Of a stretch of 64,000 bases of DNA, positions 16,555 to 25,311 are shown in pieces. Each line of letters opens with the position of its first letter. Position 1 is the first letter of the stretch. Source of the stretch: Gammaproteobacteria bacterium. Lineage in GTDB: Bacteria > Pseudomonadota > Gammaproteobacteria > Thiohalomonadales > Thiohalomonadaceae. Under the pieces are notes generated by a model. That model saw only the letters and a list, made by a program, of their open reading frames with translations. It ran no database searches and was not told the origin of the DNA. The position numbers and the translations under genes were made by a program. Location of the stretch: contig JALOAT010000014.1 in assembly GCA_023228645.1 (NCBI GenBank), positions 1-64,000 of the forward strand, read 5' to 3'.

Positions 16555-16823
16555 TCATGGCCTTGCCGGGTTGATGACATCGGCAAAGAGCGCGCTGGCG
16601 AGATGGCATTCGCCCTCATCGGGCAGGATGACCGCGAAGGTCTTCCCTGCGAATTCCAGCGGCCCCACTTGATATTCCGCACACGATGCCTTCTTCGCTG
16701 ATGAGGCGCAAGATGAAGCGGGCGGCTTCTCGTCGCTGACCGTCGCGACGTGATTAGGGAACCAGGTTTTCCGTAATGAACCCGGCGCCGAGCTGCCCCG
16801 GCGGGGCTCCCGGTGTACCTCAG
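16555..16823 (-). pseudogene. Cysteine synthase C-terminal remnant, frameshifted
   Basis: Minus-strand pieces in successive frames match the last third of the CysK/CysM family: GAPPGQLGAGFITENLVP, then VSDE, then EAARFILRLISEEGIVCGISSGAAG, then EFAGKTFAVILPDEGECHLA. The pieces are joined by frameshifts near 16755 and 16725. About ten codons are also lost between GISSGAA and EFAGKT. The stop is at 16555. The N-terminal two thirds, with the PLP lysine, are absent. It lies in the gap between nnrS and the RIO kinase gene. Confidence 0.8.
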
Positions 16824-16842
16824 TCTTCCAGTGAATGGTTGG

Positions 16843-17703
16843 TCATAGTTCTTCAAGTGCCCGGGCCTGCTGGCGCCGCATGGCTTCTTCTCGGGCAGCT
16901 TTTATCCCTTCGAGCACGCCCTCCACGTCGGCCGGCCGTTCCACGCGTTGATATTGTCCGGTCAATTGGGTTTGGAGCGTGAGGGCGCCGCTTTCGTACA
17001 GTGACCAGATTTCATGGGCGTAATCGGTGATCATCAGCTCGGGAGCATAGCGAGCGAAGTAGGTGGTTAGCCTGTCCACGTCGCGTATCAGCATTCGTCC
17101 GGCGCTGTTATTACCGGCGGCATCAACCGCCTGGGGGAGGTCGATGATTACCGGTCCATGGGCGTCGATGAGGACGTTGTACTCGGATAGATCACCGTGG
17201 ATCAGGCCGACTCCGAGCATGCGGACGACATCATCAATGAGTACGCGGTGATAGCGTCGCGCTGTTTCTTCTGTGAGAACGATATCGTCAAGGCGTGGCG
17301 CGACATTGCCGTGCGCATCAGTGACGAGTTCCATGAGCAGCACGCCATTACTGAACAGATGGGGTCGTGGCACCCGGACACCGGCAGCGGCGAGGCGATA
17401 CAACGCGTCGACTTCGGCGTTCTGCCACGCCTCTTCCTGCTCTTCGCGCCCGTAACGGCTGGATTTCGCCATCGCCCGGGCTCGTCGGCTGTTGCGTTCT
17501 TTCCGCCCTTCCTGATAGCGGACGTGACCGCGGAAGCCGCGCTTGTTGGCCTCTTTGTAGACCTTGGCGCAACAGATCTGGTCGCCACACCGGACCACAT
17601 AGACCGTGGCCTCCTTGCCGCTTTTCAGCTGGGAAAGGACTTCATCGACCAAGCTGTCTTCTATAAGGGGTTCAATCCGCTTCGGGGCTTTCATGCGGCT
17701 CAT
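16843..17703 (-). CDS. RIO1-family serine/threonine kinase
   Basis: A 286-residue atypical protein kinase. Visible motifs are the P-loop-like GKEATVYVV with catalytic Lys in CCAKVYKEANKRGFRG, the hinge LLMELV, the catalytic loop LIHGDLSEYNVLI and the metal Asp in VIIDLPQAVD, all as in RIO1. Bacterial RIO kinases are less studied than the archaeal/eukaryotic ribosome-assembly enzymes. The start is uncertain: ATGs at 17724, 17703 and 17694 are all in frame, and none has a strong ribosome-binding site. Confidence 0.88.
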   Translation of the reverse strand: MSRMKAPKRIEPLIEDSLVDEVLSQLKSGKEATVYVVRCGDQICCAKVYKEANKRGFRGHVRYQEGRKERNSRRARAMAKSSRYGREEQEEAWQNAEVDALYRLAAAGVRVPRPHLFSNGVLLMELVTDAHGNVAPRLDDIVLTEETARRYHRVLIDDVVRMLGVGLIHGDLSEYNVLIDAHGPVIIDLPQAVDAAGNNSAGRMLIRDVDRLTTYFARYAPELMITDYAHEIWSLYESGALTLQTQLTGQYQRVERPADVEGVLEGIKAAREEAMRRQQARALEEL

Positions 17704-17781
17704 GGGCAATAGGAGAGGGGGCAAGCGTCGCCCGGTGGCTCATCAGTCGCGAGTGTGCGCCTTCTGGACAGACGACGCCGG

Positions 17782-17931
17782 CTAGTCGGCGGGTTCCGCG
17801 GGGTGCTGCTGTTCGCCATCCATCTGGGACGGGTCCTTCTTTTGGGCCTTGCGCTGCAGTTTTTGCTCTTTTTTCTTCTTCTTCTCCAGCTCTCGCTGAC
17901 GTTTCTCGAATTGGAAATTGGGTTTTGCCAC
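17782..17931 (-). CDS. Small Lys-rich conserved protein
   Basis: A 49-residue, strongly basic protein (VAKPNFQFEKRQRELEKKKKK, rich in Lys and Gln). Very similar short proteins starting (M)AKPN(F/Y)QFEKRQR occur in many proteobacteria, without a known function. The GTG at 17931 is chosen because GAGG lies 6 bp upstream and because homologues start there; an ATG at 17982 would add 17 unrelated residues. Highly charged helices suggest RNA or ribosome binding, but that is speculation. Confidence 0.7.
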   Translation of the reverse strand: MAKPNFQFEKRQRELEKKKKKEQKLQRKAQKKDPSQMDGEQQHPAEPAD

Positions 17932-18216
17932 GCTTGCCTCGCTGTGAAGATGTCCGCTGGAAGCGACGGTTTTCGCTGCCACGGGATCTCGTCAAAGTGT
18001 AGTAGGTTAACGTTTTTTCGAGGAAAAGACTGGAGTAAAAGCGCGAAAAGCGCAGAAACGACTGCACGGGGGCTGCGTGGCCGCCGCGTGCCGGTGGCAA
18101 TGCACCACTGATGGGGATGCTGGGCGGGGGACATGGGGGGCGGCGGGGCGTGCCGTCCGGGCGCGCAGCGCATGCTGCCGAACCATCATCGGCCGGCGGC
18201 GCATCGCAGCGATGCG

Positions 18217-18720
18217 TTAATTCGGATGGATGCGCTCCAGGATGAATGGCACAACCTCCTCCATCCTTATTCCCATGACGAATGCAATTTCTTCGTGAAG
18301 CAACTTCTCCGCCGTCGCCATGACTTTGGCATCGGACACGTGCAGCTTCTTGCCAGCCTCGTTTCTGCGCTTCTGCTCCAATTGAAGGCTGGTGATCAAC
18401 CACGCCAGCTCATGGCTATCACCGGATTGCAGCTTCGCCAGGAAGAGATCGTGACGTCTGTGCTCGTCAGCGGGCCAGATGCCGGTCCGCTCGGTGACGC
18501 TGCTGATCAGCTCGAGAACCTCGCCATCGGTCATTATCGGCCGCATGTTTGCCATGCTGGACTTGTTGGCGGTGGAGACGTAGACGATTGAGTCGGAGGA
18601 TAAGGGCTTCAGGACGTAATACTCCTGTTCCTCTCCATTGCCGAAACGCGCACGTTTTCTGTCAATGATCTGGCAGACGCCCGATGTGCTGTAACAGACA
18701 TAGTCGTTGATCGAAAACAT
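18217..18720 (-). CDS. CarD/CdnL-family transcriptional regulator
   Basis: A 167-residue protein. The N-terminal RNA-polymerase-interacting domain (about 1-65) begins MFSINDYVCYSTSGVCQI and contains EYYVLKPLSSDSIVYVS. An all-helical C-terminal domain (about 70-165) would bind the promoter upstream edge. The ATG at 18720 has GGGAGA about 10 bp upstream, so the longer frame to 18759 is rejected. CarD proteins stabilise the open promoter complex. It is monocistronic, with a 7-bp inverted repeat at 18764-18784 in its 5' region that could be regulatory. Confidence 0.85.
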   Translation of the reverse strand: MFSINDYVCYSTSGVCQIIDRKRARFGNGEEQEYYVLKPLSSDSIVYVSTANKSSMANMRPIMTDGEVLELISSVTERTGIWPADEHRRHDLFLAKLQSGDSHELAWLITSLQLEQKRRNEAGKKLHVSDAKVMATAEKLLHEEIAFVMGIRMEEVVPFILERIHPN

Positions 18721-19097
18721 TGTGGCGATTTCTCCCTTCGTTTCTCTGCGCCACAACAACTAAAAACCACCGCGTTCGTGGTTTGACGAAGGAGGATTAC
18801 GCGTGGTGTGTTTGTGCGCGGCGCTAAATATTTTTGATTCCGTAATGGCGACGAGGTTCCAGGGGAACTGTTGGAAGAAGCATAGCTGTAGCCGCTAGAT
18901 CCGACTTCGTGACGGTGCTCTATATTGAACCTTTGCGACGACTCAATCATTCAAACCACCCGCTGCGAGAGTGCCGAAGAACAGCCCGCGTCGTATGACG
19001 ACAAGGCGCAGGTTGCGCACGTTCTGCCGGGCTGAGGTGTTGGACCTGATGCGCGGGTTGCGAACGCGGGTTAAGGATTTACCCGAGAGGTGCCGTC
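18721..19097. other. Divergent intergenic region, carD / reductase remnant
   Basis: No gene is seen. It contains the inverted repeat aaaccac/gtggttt (18764-18784) and an A/T-rich patch near 18826-18850 that could hold the carD promoter. I cannot define promoter elements with confidence. Confidence 0.35.
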
Positions 19098-19493
19098 ATG
19101 GCCGGCCCGAGAGACACTGCTCGCGGTGGAGAGTCGCCAGACGCCCCACGCCTTTCCGCGTCGTGGTATTGGGGCGTGGCCGCCACGTTGATCATCGGAT
19201 TCGCGGTACTGATCTGGATGACCGGGCGGATCTACGTGGATGCCCCGCCCATGCCGGAGAAGGTGGTGCTGGCCACCGGTGAAACGGTTTTCACTGGTGC
19301 AGACATCCGCGCGGGCCAGGAGGTGTTCCTCAAGTATGGGTTGATGGAAAACGGCACCATCTGGGGCCACGGTGCTATCTGGGGCCCGACTTTTCCGCCC
19401 AGTATCTCCATACCCTCGGCCTGCACACGGCTGAGGCGCTGTCACGAGGGCAGGGGCTTGGCGCATTCGGAGAGCTGTCCGATCCGGCGCCTG
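19098..19493 (+). pseudogene. 5' remnant of a quinol-type nitric oxide reductase (NorZ/NorB)
   Basis: The first part reads as the N-terminus of single-subunit nitric oxide reductase: one membrane helix (YWGVAATLIIGFAVLIWM), then GRIYVDAPPMPEKVV, FTGADIRAGQEVFLKYG and GTIWGHGA. Near 19375 one base is missing. Shifting frame there restores the family continuation YLGPDFSAQYLHTLGLHTAE up to about 19493. The remaining about 600 residues, with all haem and Fe ligands, are gone, and the ftsH stop lies 20 bp beyond. It is clearly dead. Confidence 0.85.
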
Positions 19494-19513
19494 ATCGAAT
19501 GGCTGCGCCTCGG

Positions 19514-21412
19514 TCAGTGCGCAAAGGTGTCGCTGCGGCCGGATGGCGGTGGTGTCACGCCGCCTTGCCCGGCAATTTTGCGCAGGTCCTCTTCATCGAG
19601 GGTTTCACGGGCGAGGAGTTCGCGGGCGCCTTGCTCCAGCTCTGCGCGGCGCGCCTTTACGATCCCCGCGGCCTTTTCGAAGGCAGCCTGTACGATGAAC
19701 CGTACGGCCCGATCGATCTCCTGCGTCGTCTCTTCGCTGTATTCACGCCGCGGCCCAGGCACGCCGGTGTGAGGAAGAAACGCGGGCCGCTCGGTCTCGT
19801 AGGCCACGTGCCCCAGCGTATCCACCATGCCATAGCGCACCACCATGCTGCGGGCGATATCCGTGACCTTGGCCAGGTCGTCGGCAGCGCCCGTCGAGAG
19901 CTCCTTGTAGATGAGGTGCTCGGCGGCACGCCCGCCTAACAGCACGGCCATCTTGTTACCCAGTTCCACGCGTGTCATGAGAAAACGATCTTCCGTGGGA
20001 CGCTGGATCGTGTAACCCAGGGCGCCGACACCGCGCGGAATAATCGATACCTTGTGCACCGGGTCGGTGCCCGGCAGCGACATGGCCACCAAGGCGTGTC
20101 CCATCTCATGGTAGGCGACCACCTCGCGCTCCTTGGGATTGAGCAGGCGGTTCCTCTTTTCAAGTCCGGCGACGATGCGTTCGAGGGCGTTGTTGAAATC
20201 ATCCAAGGTCACCGCGTCGGCGCCACGACGGGTGGCTAGGAGCGCCGCCTCGTTGACCAGGTTGGCGAGATCGGCGCCGGTGAAACCAGGGGTGAGTGCC
20301 GCGATGGGTTCGGCTTCGACATCTGCCGCCAGGCGTACCTTTTTCATGTGTACCCGCAAGATGGCGGCGCGCCCCAGGCGATCCGGCCGATCGACCAACA
20401 CCTGCCGGTCGAAGCGTCCGGCGCGCAATAACGCCGGGTCGAGGATCTCGGGCCGGTTGGTCGCGGCCAGGAGGATGAGCCCCTGGCTGGGGTCAAAACC
20501 ATCCAATTCCGACAGGAGTTGGTTCAGCGTCTGTTCCTTCTCGTCATGGCCGCCCATCTGTGGAAAGGCGCCGCGTGCGCGCCCCAGCGCATCGAGCTCA
20601 TCGATGAAAATGATTGCCGGGGCTTGGGTACGTGCCTGCTGAAACAGATCGCGCACCCGTGCCGCACCGACTCCGACAAACATTTCCACGAATTCGGAAC
20701 CGTTGATGGAGAAGAACGGGACACCGGCCTCGCCTGCGACCGCGCGTGCCAGCAGCGTCTTGCCGGTTCCCGGGGGGCCAACCAGTAACACCCCCTTGGG
20801 GATATGCGCGCCGAGGCGGCCATAACGCTTGGGGTCCTTGAGAAAGCCCACCACCTCTTCGAGCTCTTCCTTGGCTTCGTCCACACCCGCCACGTCGTTG
20901 AAACTGACTCCGGTCTGCTGCTCCATGTATACCTTGGCCTTGCTCTTGCCGATCTCCAACATGCCGCTGCCGAACCCGCGCATGCGCTTGATGAGCACAC
21001 TCCACAGAGCGAAGAGGAGGACCACGGGGACAACCCAGCCGAGGAGGGTTGGCAGCCAGCGGTTCTCGGGCACACCCTCGAAACGTATCCTGGCCGCCTG
21101 GAGTTCGTGGACCAGTTCGGGATCCTCCACACGTGCCGTGACGAAGCGATAGCGCTCATCGCCAATACGCCTCAGCTGATCGAGTGTTTGCCTGGGCAGC
21201 AGTCCTTCAAGACCCGCAGCGGTGAACGTCCCCTGGATCACACGCTCACCGAGTTCCACCGCTTCCAGCTTGTCCGCGTACAGCAGCGCCTTGAATTCGC
21301 TGTAGGCGAGGTTCTCCTGATGAGGCGCGGACAGGTAGCTCTGCACCGACATCAGCAACAGCAGGGCGAGCACAAAATACCAAACCGAGAAAGTACGTTG
21401 CTTCTGTTCCAT
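19514..21412 (-). CDS. ftsH: ATP-dependent zinc metalloprotease FtsH
   Basis: A 632-residue membrane AAA+ protease. Two N-terminal membrane helices (about 8-28 and 110-130) flank a periplasmic domain. The AAA module has Walker A GPPGTGKT (about residue 210), Walker B IIFIDELDAL, the pore motif FVEMFVGVGA and the SRH. The zinc protease site is HEMGH near residue 433. The ATG at 21412 starts the conserved MEQKQRTFSVWYF; the upstream 26 residues lack similarity. Sequence and context (no rrmJ or folP next to it) suggest an accessory FtsH such as those on stress islands, but this cannot be proved here. Confidence 0.92.
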   Translation of the reverse strand: MEQKQRTFSVWYFVLALLLLMSVQSYLSAPHQENLAYSEFKALLYADKLEAVELGERVIQGTFTAAGLEGLLPRQTLDQLRRIGDERYRFVTARVEDPELVHELQAARIRFEGVPENRWLPTLLGWVVPVVLLFALWSVLIKRMRGFGSGMLEIGKSKAKVYMEQQTGVSFNDVAGVDEAKEELEEVVGFLKDPKRYGRLGAHIPKGVLLVGPPGTGKTLLARAVAGEAGVPFFSINGSEFVEMFVGVGAARVRDLFQQARTQAPAIIFIDELDALGRARGAFPQMGGHDEKEQTLNQLLSELDGFDPSQGLILLAATNRPEILDPALLRAGRFDRQVLVDRPDRLGRAAILRVHMKKVRLAADVEAEPIAALTPGFTGADLANLVNEAALLATRRGADAVTLDDFNNALERIVAGLEKRNRLLNPKEREVVAYHEMGHALVAMSLPGTDPVHKVSIIPRGVGALGYTIQRPTEDRFLMTRVELGNKMAVLLGGRAAEHLIYKELSTGAADDLAKVTDIARSMVVRYGMVDTLGHVAYETERPAFLPHTGVPGPRREYSEETTQEIDRAVRFIVQAAFEKAAGIVKARRAELEQGARELLARETLDEEDLRKIAGQGGVTPPPSGRSDTFAH

Positions 21413-21499
21413 GGCTTCGATCCGCTGGACGCACCGTTTACATGATCGGCGAACGGACATGATTCTGCTGGCCCCCGGATCCGATGGCAATGTCTCGCA

Positions 21500-21684
21500 G
21501 CCTTTCGGACTTAGGGAAACGCGGATTTAAGCGGTGTTTGCCGCGGCACATGGACGTGCCGTCCATTTTCTTCCACACAAGCGGTTTGTTGTGAACGCGG
21601 ACAGAAAACCACGCGTTTTTTGGCCACCGTGTGCTGAGAAAGCCAGGGTGGCTTCATTCAGCGCTTCACTAAGTCCGAAAGGCG
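21500..21684. repeat. MITE-like element with terminal inverted repeats
   Basis: gcctttcggacttag (21500-21514) is repeated exactly as its reverse complement at 21670-21684, and similarity continues inward for about another 12 bp with mismatches. The 185-bp element has no coding frame of note and sits just upstream of ftsH. It contains copy B of the double-hairpin repeat (21511-21570), suggesting a non-autonomous mobile element or a REP-type composite. Confidence 0.5.
21511..21570 (-). repeat. Dispersed double-hairpin repeat, copy B
   Basis: Read on the minus strand this matches copy A at 9346-9404: gaaaatgg, a ggcac...gtgcc stem, tgccgcgg, then aaac, ttaaat and tttcc in the same order, with substitutions. 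Confidence 0.5.
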
Positions 21685-22530
21685 GCCAGGGGAGGAGTCT
21701 GCCCAGTGGTACGAGCGCACTTGAACGCCCGCGCGACTTGGTCGCCCAGGTGGCATAGAGGACGAGCAGCACGAGGGCAGCACGAGGAAGGAGAAGAGCA
21801 TCATGCCGCTGATCAGCACTGGCGTGCTGGTACGCGAAATGAAGTATTTCAGGGGTGGACTATACCCACCTGGGTTTGGCGGTCAGCTTGATGAACAGGT
21901 GAAAATTTGAGGGGCGCAAGAATCCTGGAGAAAATCCTGGCCGGATTGCGCCCATGTTTACTGCTTTGGCCTTGTCCGGATGAACTAAAAGCATAAAAAA
22001 AGCTGTTAGCTTTATCCCGGAAAGGATTGGTGTTTTTATTAGCCTGTGAGCGATCATTCACAAAATGGCATCAGGTGCGTCAAGAAAGCAATGCCCGGTT
22101 TTTCGCTGCATGAAGTAAGTGTGTGTAAAATCATTCCTAGGAATCGGACAGATCCTTTTCACCTTTGTTTTCCGGCGTGTCCTGGCCCTCAAGAAGTCAC
22201 CGTAACGTGAGAGTTGACCCGACGACACTAGGCTCACGCGCGGCCCCGGCTGTCCTGCATCCGCTGTGCTTCCACAGTGACTCTACCCCGGCACGCCTTG
22301 GCTGCTCCGCCCGCAAGGCCCGGCTACCTCGGGCTTCCTCGCCTCGCTCGCTATCCAGACTCAGGCGGCGGGCAACGACCCGGCATCAGTCATCTCAACG
22401 AGTAACAGTCATCTTCCCGCGACCATAAATGCCAAAAGAGAGGCAAAATGGTGCCTTGGGTCACCGTTACCCCCCCTGTTCGTACCTACCATCCAGGTGG
22501 ATTTAGGCGCGGAAAAGCACCCTAAGAAAC
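21685..22530. other. Gene-free region before the TniQ gene
   Basis: About 850 bp with no convincing coding frame. Composition drops in G+C around 21960-22060. A perfect 12-bp palindrome attcctaggaat lies at 22133-22144. It may contain the left edge of the inserted segment that begins with the TniQ gene. I found no tRNA, terminal repeat or target duplication that would fix that edge. Confidence 0.3.
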
Positions 22531-24000
22531 GTGCGTTACCCCGAGAACAGTCATCCATCCACTCGAATTAACTGGCGACCGAACGCCGTCTGCCCCTTTG
22601 AGTCGGCGTGGTCGTATGTTCACAAGTTCTTGTTTTTGAACGCCCCCACGCGTCAGGAAGCAAAGCGTTTCTTCTTTGGGACCACGTTTGTCACGCGCTG
22701 GAACCTTCTGCATTGGCCTAAGCCACTGACGTCGCAAGCTGTTCGTGCTTTGTCATTGTCGCCTGCGAGACTCGCCTCCATGGTGGGGGGTGGTTTCACC
22801 AATGAGCCTTACATGCATTCTCTTCGATATTGCCCAGAGTGCTTGGCGAATGGCTTTCACTCCACGCTGTTTCATGCTCCTTTTGTCGCCCGCTGTCCTA
22901 TCCACCACATACCACTCCGCCTCGGGTGCATCTCGTGCGGCACGCCCGTGCCGCTCGAGTTAACCGCAGGTTCCCTCGCAATACCCTACGGTTGTCCTTC
23001 ATGTGGGCACATATTCTGGCCCTTAAGAGATGACGACACATGGCAGCCTGCATTAACGCGGGCGGATATTCGGCTCCTTGGCGCATACCGTCTATGGAAG
23101 AGGCGCACGGAAAGAAACAGCCTCGCCTTAACGCAAATTCGCCCTCCCCAGCCTTGGCGCGAGCAGACATATAGCTCCCCCTCGATAACAGGTTCTGACG
23201 AAATTGTTCGTCTCCTTTACCGCAGCCCTGAGATTGACGAGCGCCATCTGAGCTACACAGCCAGCAACCATGTCGCAATCCACTTTACCGTGCCACTCGG
23301 TGGCCCGTGCCAAATTAGGCTACCAAGCACGGTCTTTCTCGAGTCGCTTTCTCACACAACTTCGGCCTCTGCTTGGCGCATCGGCAGCGCGCAGATGCTT
23401 GTTGGTGTTCACAAGTCCATCAGGCGTTTTCTGAAGCGGACTTTTCTAGTTAAACACAGCGAATGCGTTCGCCTTCGACGTGCTATCGATACCATCCCGT
23501 GCCCTGTTGCACGAGCATTCATTGCATGGGACCGTGCATGGTCCTCGTTGATCCCCGATTGGGACCAGTTCGAAAGAGACGGCTTTTTTGATTTAAGAAA
23601 TGCCGTATCTATTGAGAAGGATGGCTACATTGGCAGCGAAGGGACGAAAATACTTCTCCGGGAAAGCCTGATCCGGCGGCGTCTTTTTGCCCAAGCCATT
23701 TTTGAGACCTTTTTATCCGCATGGGAGCTGTCTAACGCGCCGATAGTTGCTGTGCGCGGAAACGAGATCGGCTGGCCGGCGATGGTTCTGTCACCGCCCG
23801 ATAACCATTCACGCGTGAGCACTCTTTGGTTGTGTCGTCGTGATGCTCATTCGGCTACACGAATCGTTGAAACGGCTAATAAGATAGGCGGGGCGCCACA
23901 TGCAGCACAGGTCGTGGAAGAAGCGAAGAGACATATTGAATTTCACAGACGGCTGATGCGCAAGATGCCGCGCGCACAAAGCGAGAGTGACGATTCTTGA
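22531..24000 (+). CDS. TniQ-family transposition/targeting protein
   Basis: A 489-residue protein. The N-terminal third matches TniQ: PFESAWSYVHKFLFLN, then a zinc-binding set with YCPECLANGFHSTLFH, CPIHHIPLRLGCISCG and YGCPSCGHIFWP (about residues 95-165). TniQ proteins act as target selectors in Tn5053/Tn7-like transposons. Here no TniA, TniB or TnsABC partner exists; instead a tyrosine recombinase converges on it with only 24 bp between stops. The GTG start at 22531 is the first in frame and is not well supported by a ribosome-binding site. Lower G+C than its neighbours suggests recent acquisition. Confidence 0.8.
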   Translation: MRYPENSHPSTRINWRPNAVCPFESAWSYVHKFLFLNAPTRQEAKRFFFGTTFVTRWNLLHWPKPLTSQAVRALSLSPARLASMVGGGFTNEPYMHSLRYCPECLANGFHSTLFHAPFVARCPIHHIPLRLGCISCGTPVPLELTAGSLAIPYGCPSCGHIFWPLRDDDTWQPALTRADIRLLGAYRLWKRRTERNSLALTQIRPPQPWREQTYSSPSITGSDEIVRLLYRSPEIDERHLSYTASNHVAIHFTVPLGGPCQIRLPSTVFLESLSHTTSASAWRIGSAQMLVGVHKSIRRFLKRTFLVKHSECVRLRRAIDTIPCPVARAFIAWDRAWSSLIPDWDQFERDGFFDLRNAVSIEKDGYIGSEGTKILLRESLIRRRLFAQAIFETFLSAWELSNAPIVAVRGNEIGWPAMVLSPPDNHSRVSTLWLCRRDAHSATRIVETANKIGGAPHAAQVVEEAKRHIEFHRRLMRKMPRAQSESDDS

Positions 24001-24024
24001 CGTGTTAGTGCACGTGCGCGACAT

Positions 24025-25311
24025 CTAACTCTTGTCTTTTAATGATGCAATAACGCGCTGTTTTTCGCGCCTGCCAGGGGAAATATAGAGTTTCACAGTC
24101 CGGTAAGAGCCGAAGCGTGCAAGGTACTGAAGCGCGTTCGGATCGTCAGTTGCCTCTGAAAGGTGCATTACAAAGGTGTGGCGCAACCACTGCATATTTG
24201 CCGAACGAAGGCGAAGATCACGATGATGATCGCCACGAGCCCTCATGATTTGCGCGGCGTTGGCGAATAATCGCTTGAAGAGGCTATGGACCTGCCTTGT
24301 ACCAATAGGTTTCTTGCCCTTTCGCGACAGTACGAGCGGAACATTCTCCCCCTGAAAGGGGAGCGGCGCGAGATTGAGATGGCTGCGATACCGACGCAAT
24401 GCGTCCATCAAAGGTGCACAAACTGGGAGCTCTGCTTCTTCTCCATTTTTCGTTCTCACATACCAAAACCAGCCCTCGGTCCTTTTCTCTATTGAACCCA
24501 TAGAAAGCAACACTGGCTCACAAAGGCGCGCCCCCAAGTAATAATACAAGTTAAGCAGAAAGCGCATGCGTTCATAAGCATCCTGTTCCCACGGAGCACT
24601 TCGAGGCATCGCTTCGCACGCTTCTTGAATCGCCCGCCATTCTATGTCATCGAAGGCACGCTCTTTCGGAGGAACGTTCTTGGGTCGATTAGCACTCAGT
24701 AAGCGTAAATCGGGGTGGGCGAGCTTGGGTAGAGCCAAGGGATTGCCATGGATACAGTCCACCGTCACCAAGAATTCGAACAAAGAATGCAGAACGTTCA
24801 GCGAATACCGAATCCCTTGCTCAGGTCTGCCGCCCTTGAATGGTCGCCATAAGGGATTTGGTATGACATCAACATCCGGAAAGGTCTCCAGCATCTTTTG
24901 AATTTCCGCCCTTTCCTCTACGGAGTAACGCGTACTATTCTCCATCTGTTCTGCACGTTTGCGAGGTACTTGGCGAGGGCGAATTGGGCCGCACCACATT
25001 TTCGCAGGTAAAGGCTCCTTGAGAAACTCGTGGTAAGCCTTGAAATCCGCCAGTCGCAGTTCGGTTGGAGACTTTTTTAGGGTAAGCCGCATCCAAAGAA
25101 AAAATTTTTCTGTTTCACTGCGATACGCATCTTGCGTCTTACGTTTCCTCTGACGTTCTATCCATTGCTTAGTCAGTTCAATGGAGTGATCCGGTTCAGG
25201 AAAAGCGTTCGTTGCTGGGCCGCCGCTCAAGCCAAGGGCTAAGGCATGAATGATCAGCGGCAGACCTTCGTCATTTCGCTCTAGTGATTGTTGTCGCATT
25301 TCGGTTGGCAT
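24025..25311 (-). CDS. Tyrosine recombinase (phage-type integrase)
   Basis: A 428-residue site-specific recombinase. An N-terminal SAM-like domain (about 60-180) precedes the catalytic domain. Visible catalytic pieces are the first Arg in YLGARLCEPVLLSMG, a Lys-containing VRTKNGEEAELPV, the second Arg in MQWLRHTFVMHLSEA and a C-terminal Tyr in VKLYISPG. The third-box His/Trp is replaced (ARFGSYRTVKLYI). It is convergent with the TniQ gene, and both are A/T-richer than the flanks, so they probably moved together. An in-frame ATG at 25299 is an alternative start. Confidence 0.85.
   Translation of the reverse strand: MPTEMRQQSLERNDEGLPLIIHALALGLSGGPATNAFPEPDHSIELTKQWIERQRKRKTQDAYRSETEKFFLWMRLTLKKSPTELRLADFKAYHEFLKEPLPAKMWCGPIRPRQVPRKRAEQMENSTRYSVEERAEIQKMLETFPDVDVIPNPLWRPFKGGRPEQGIRYSLNVLHSLFEFLVTVDCIHGNPLALPKLAHPDLRLLSANRPKNVPPKERAFDDIEWRAIQEACEAMPRSAPWEQDAYERMRFLLNLYYYLGARLCEPVLLSMGSIEKRTEGWFWYVRTKNGEEAELPVCAPLMDALRRYRSHLNLAPLPFQGENVPLVLSRKGKKPIGTRQVHSLFKRLFANAAQIMRARGDHHRDLRLRSANMQWLRHTFVMHLSEATDDPNALQYLARFGSYRTVKLYISPGRREKQRVIASLKDKS

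Noticed and set aside
22133..22144. Perfect palindrome attcctaggaat as an attachment or regulator site
   Set aside because: A single 12-bp palindrome with no second copy or neighbouring evidence does not support a call.
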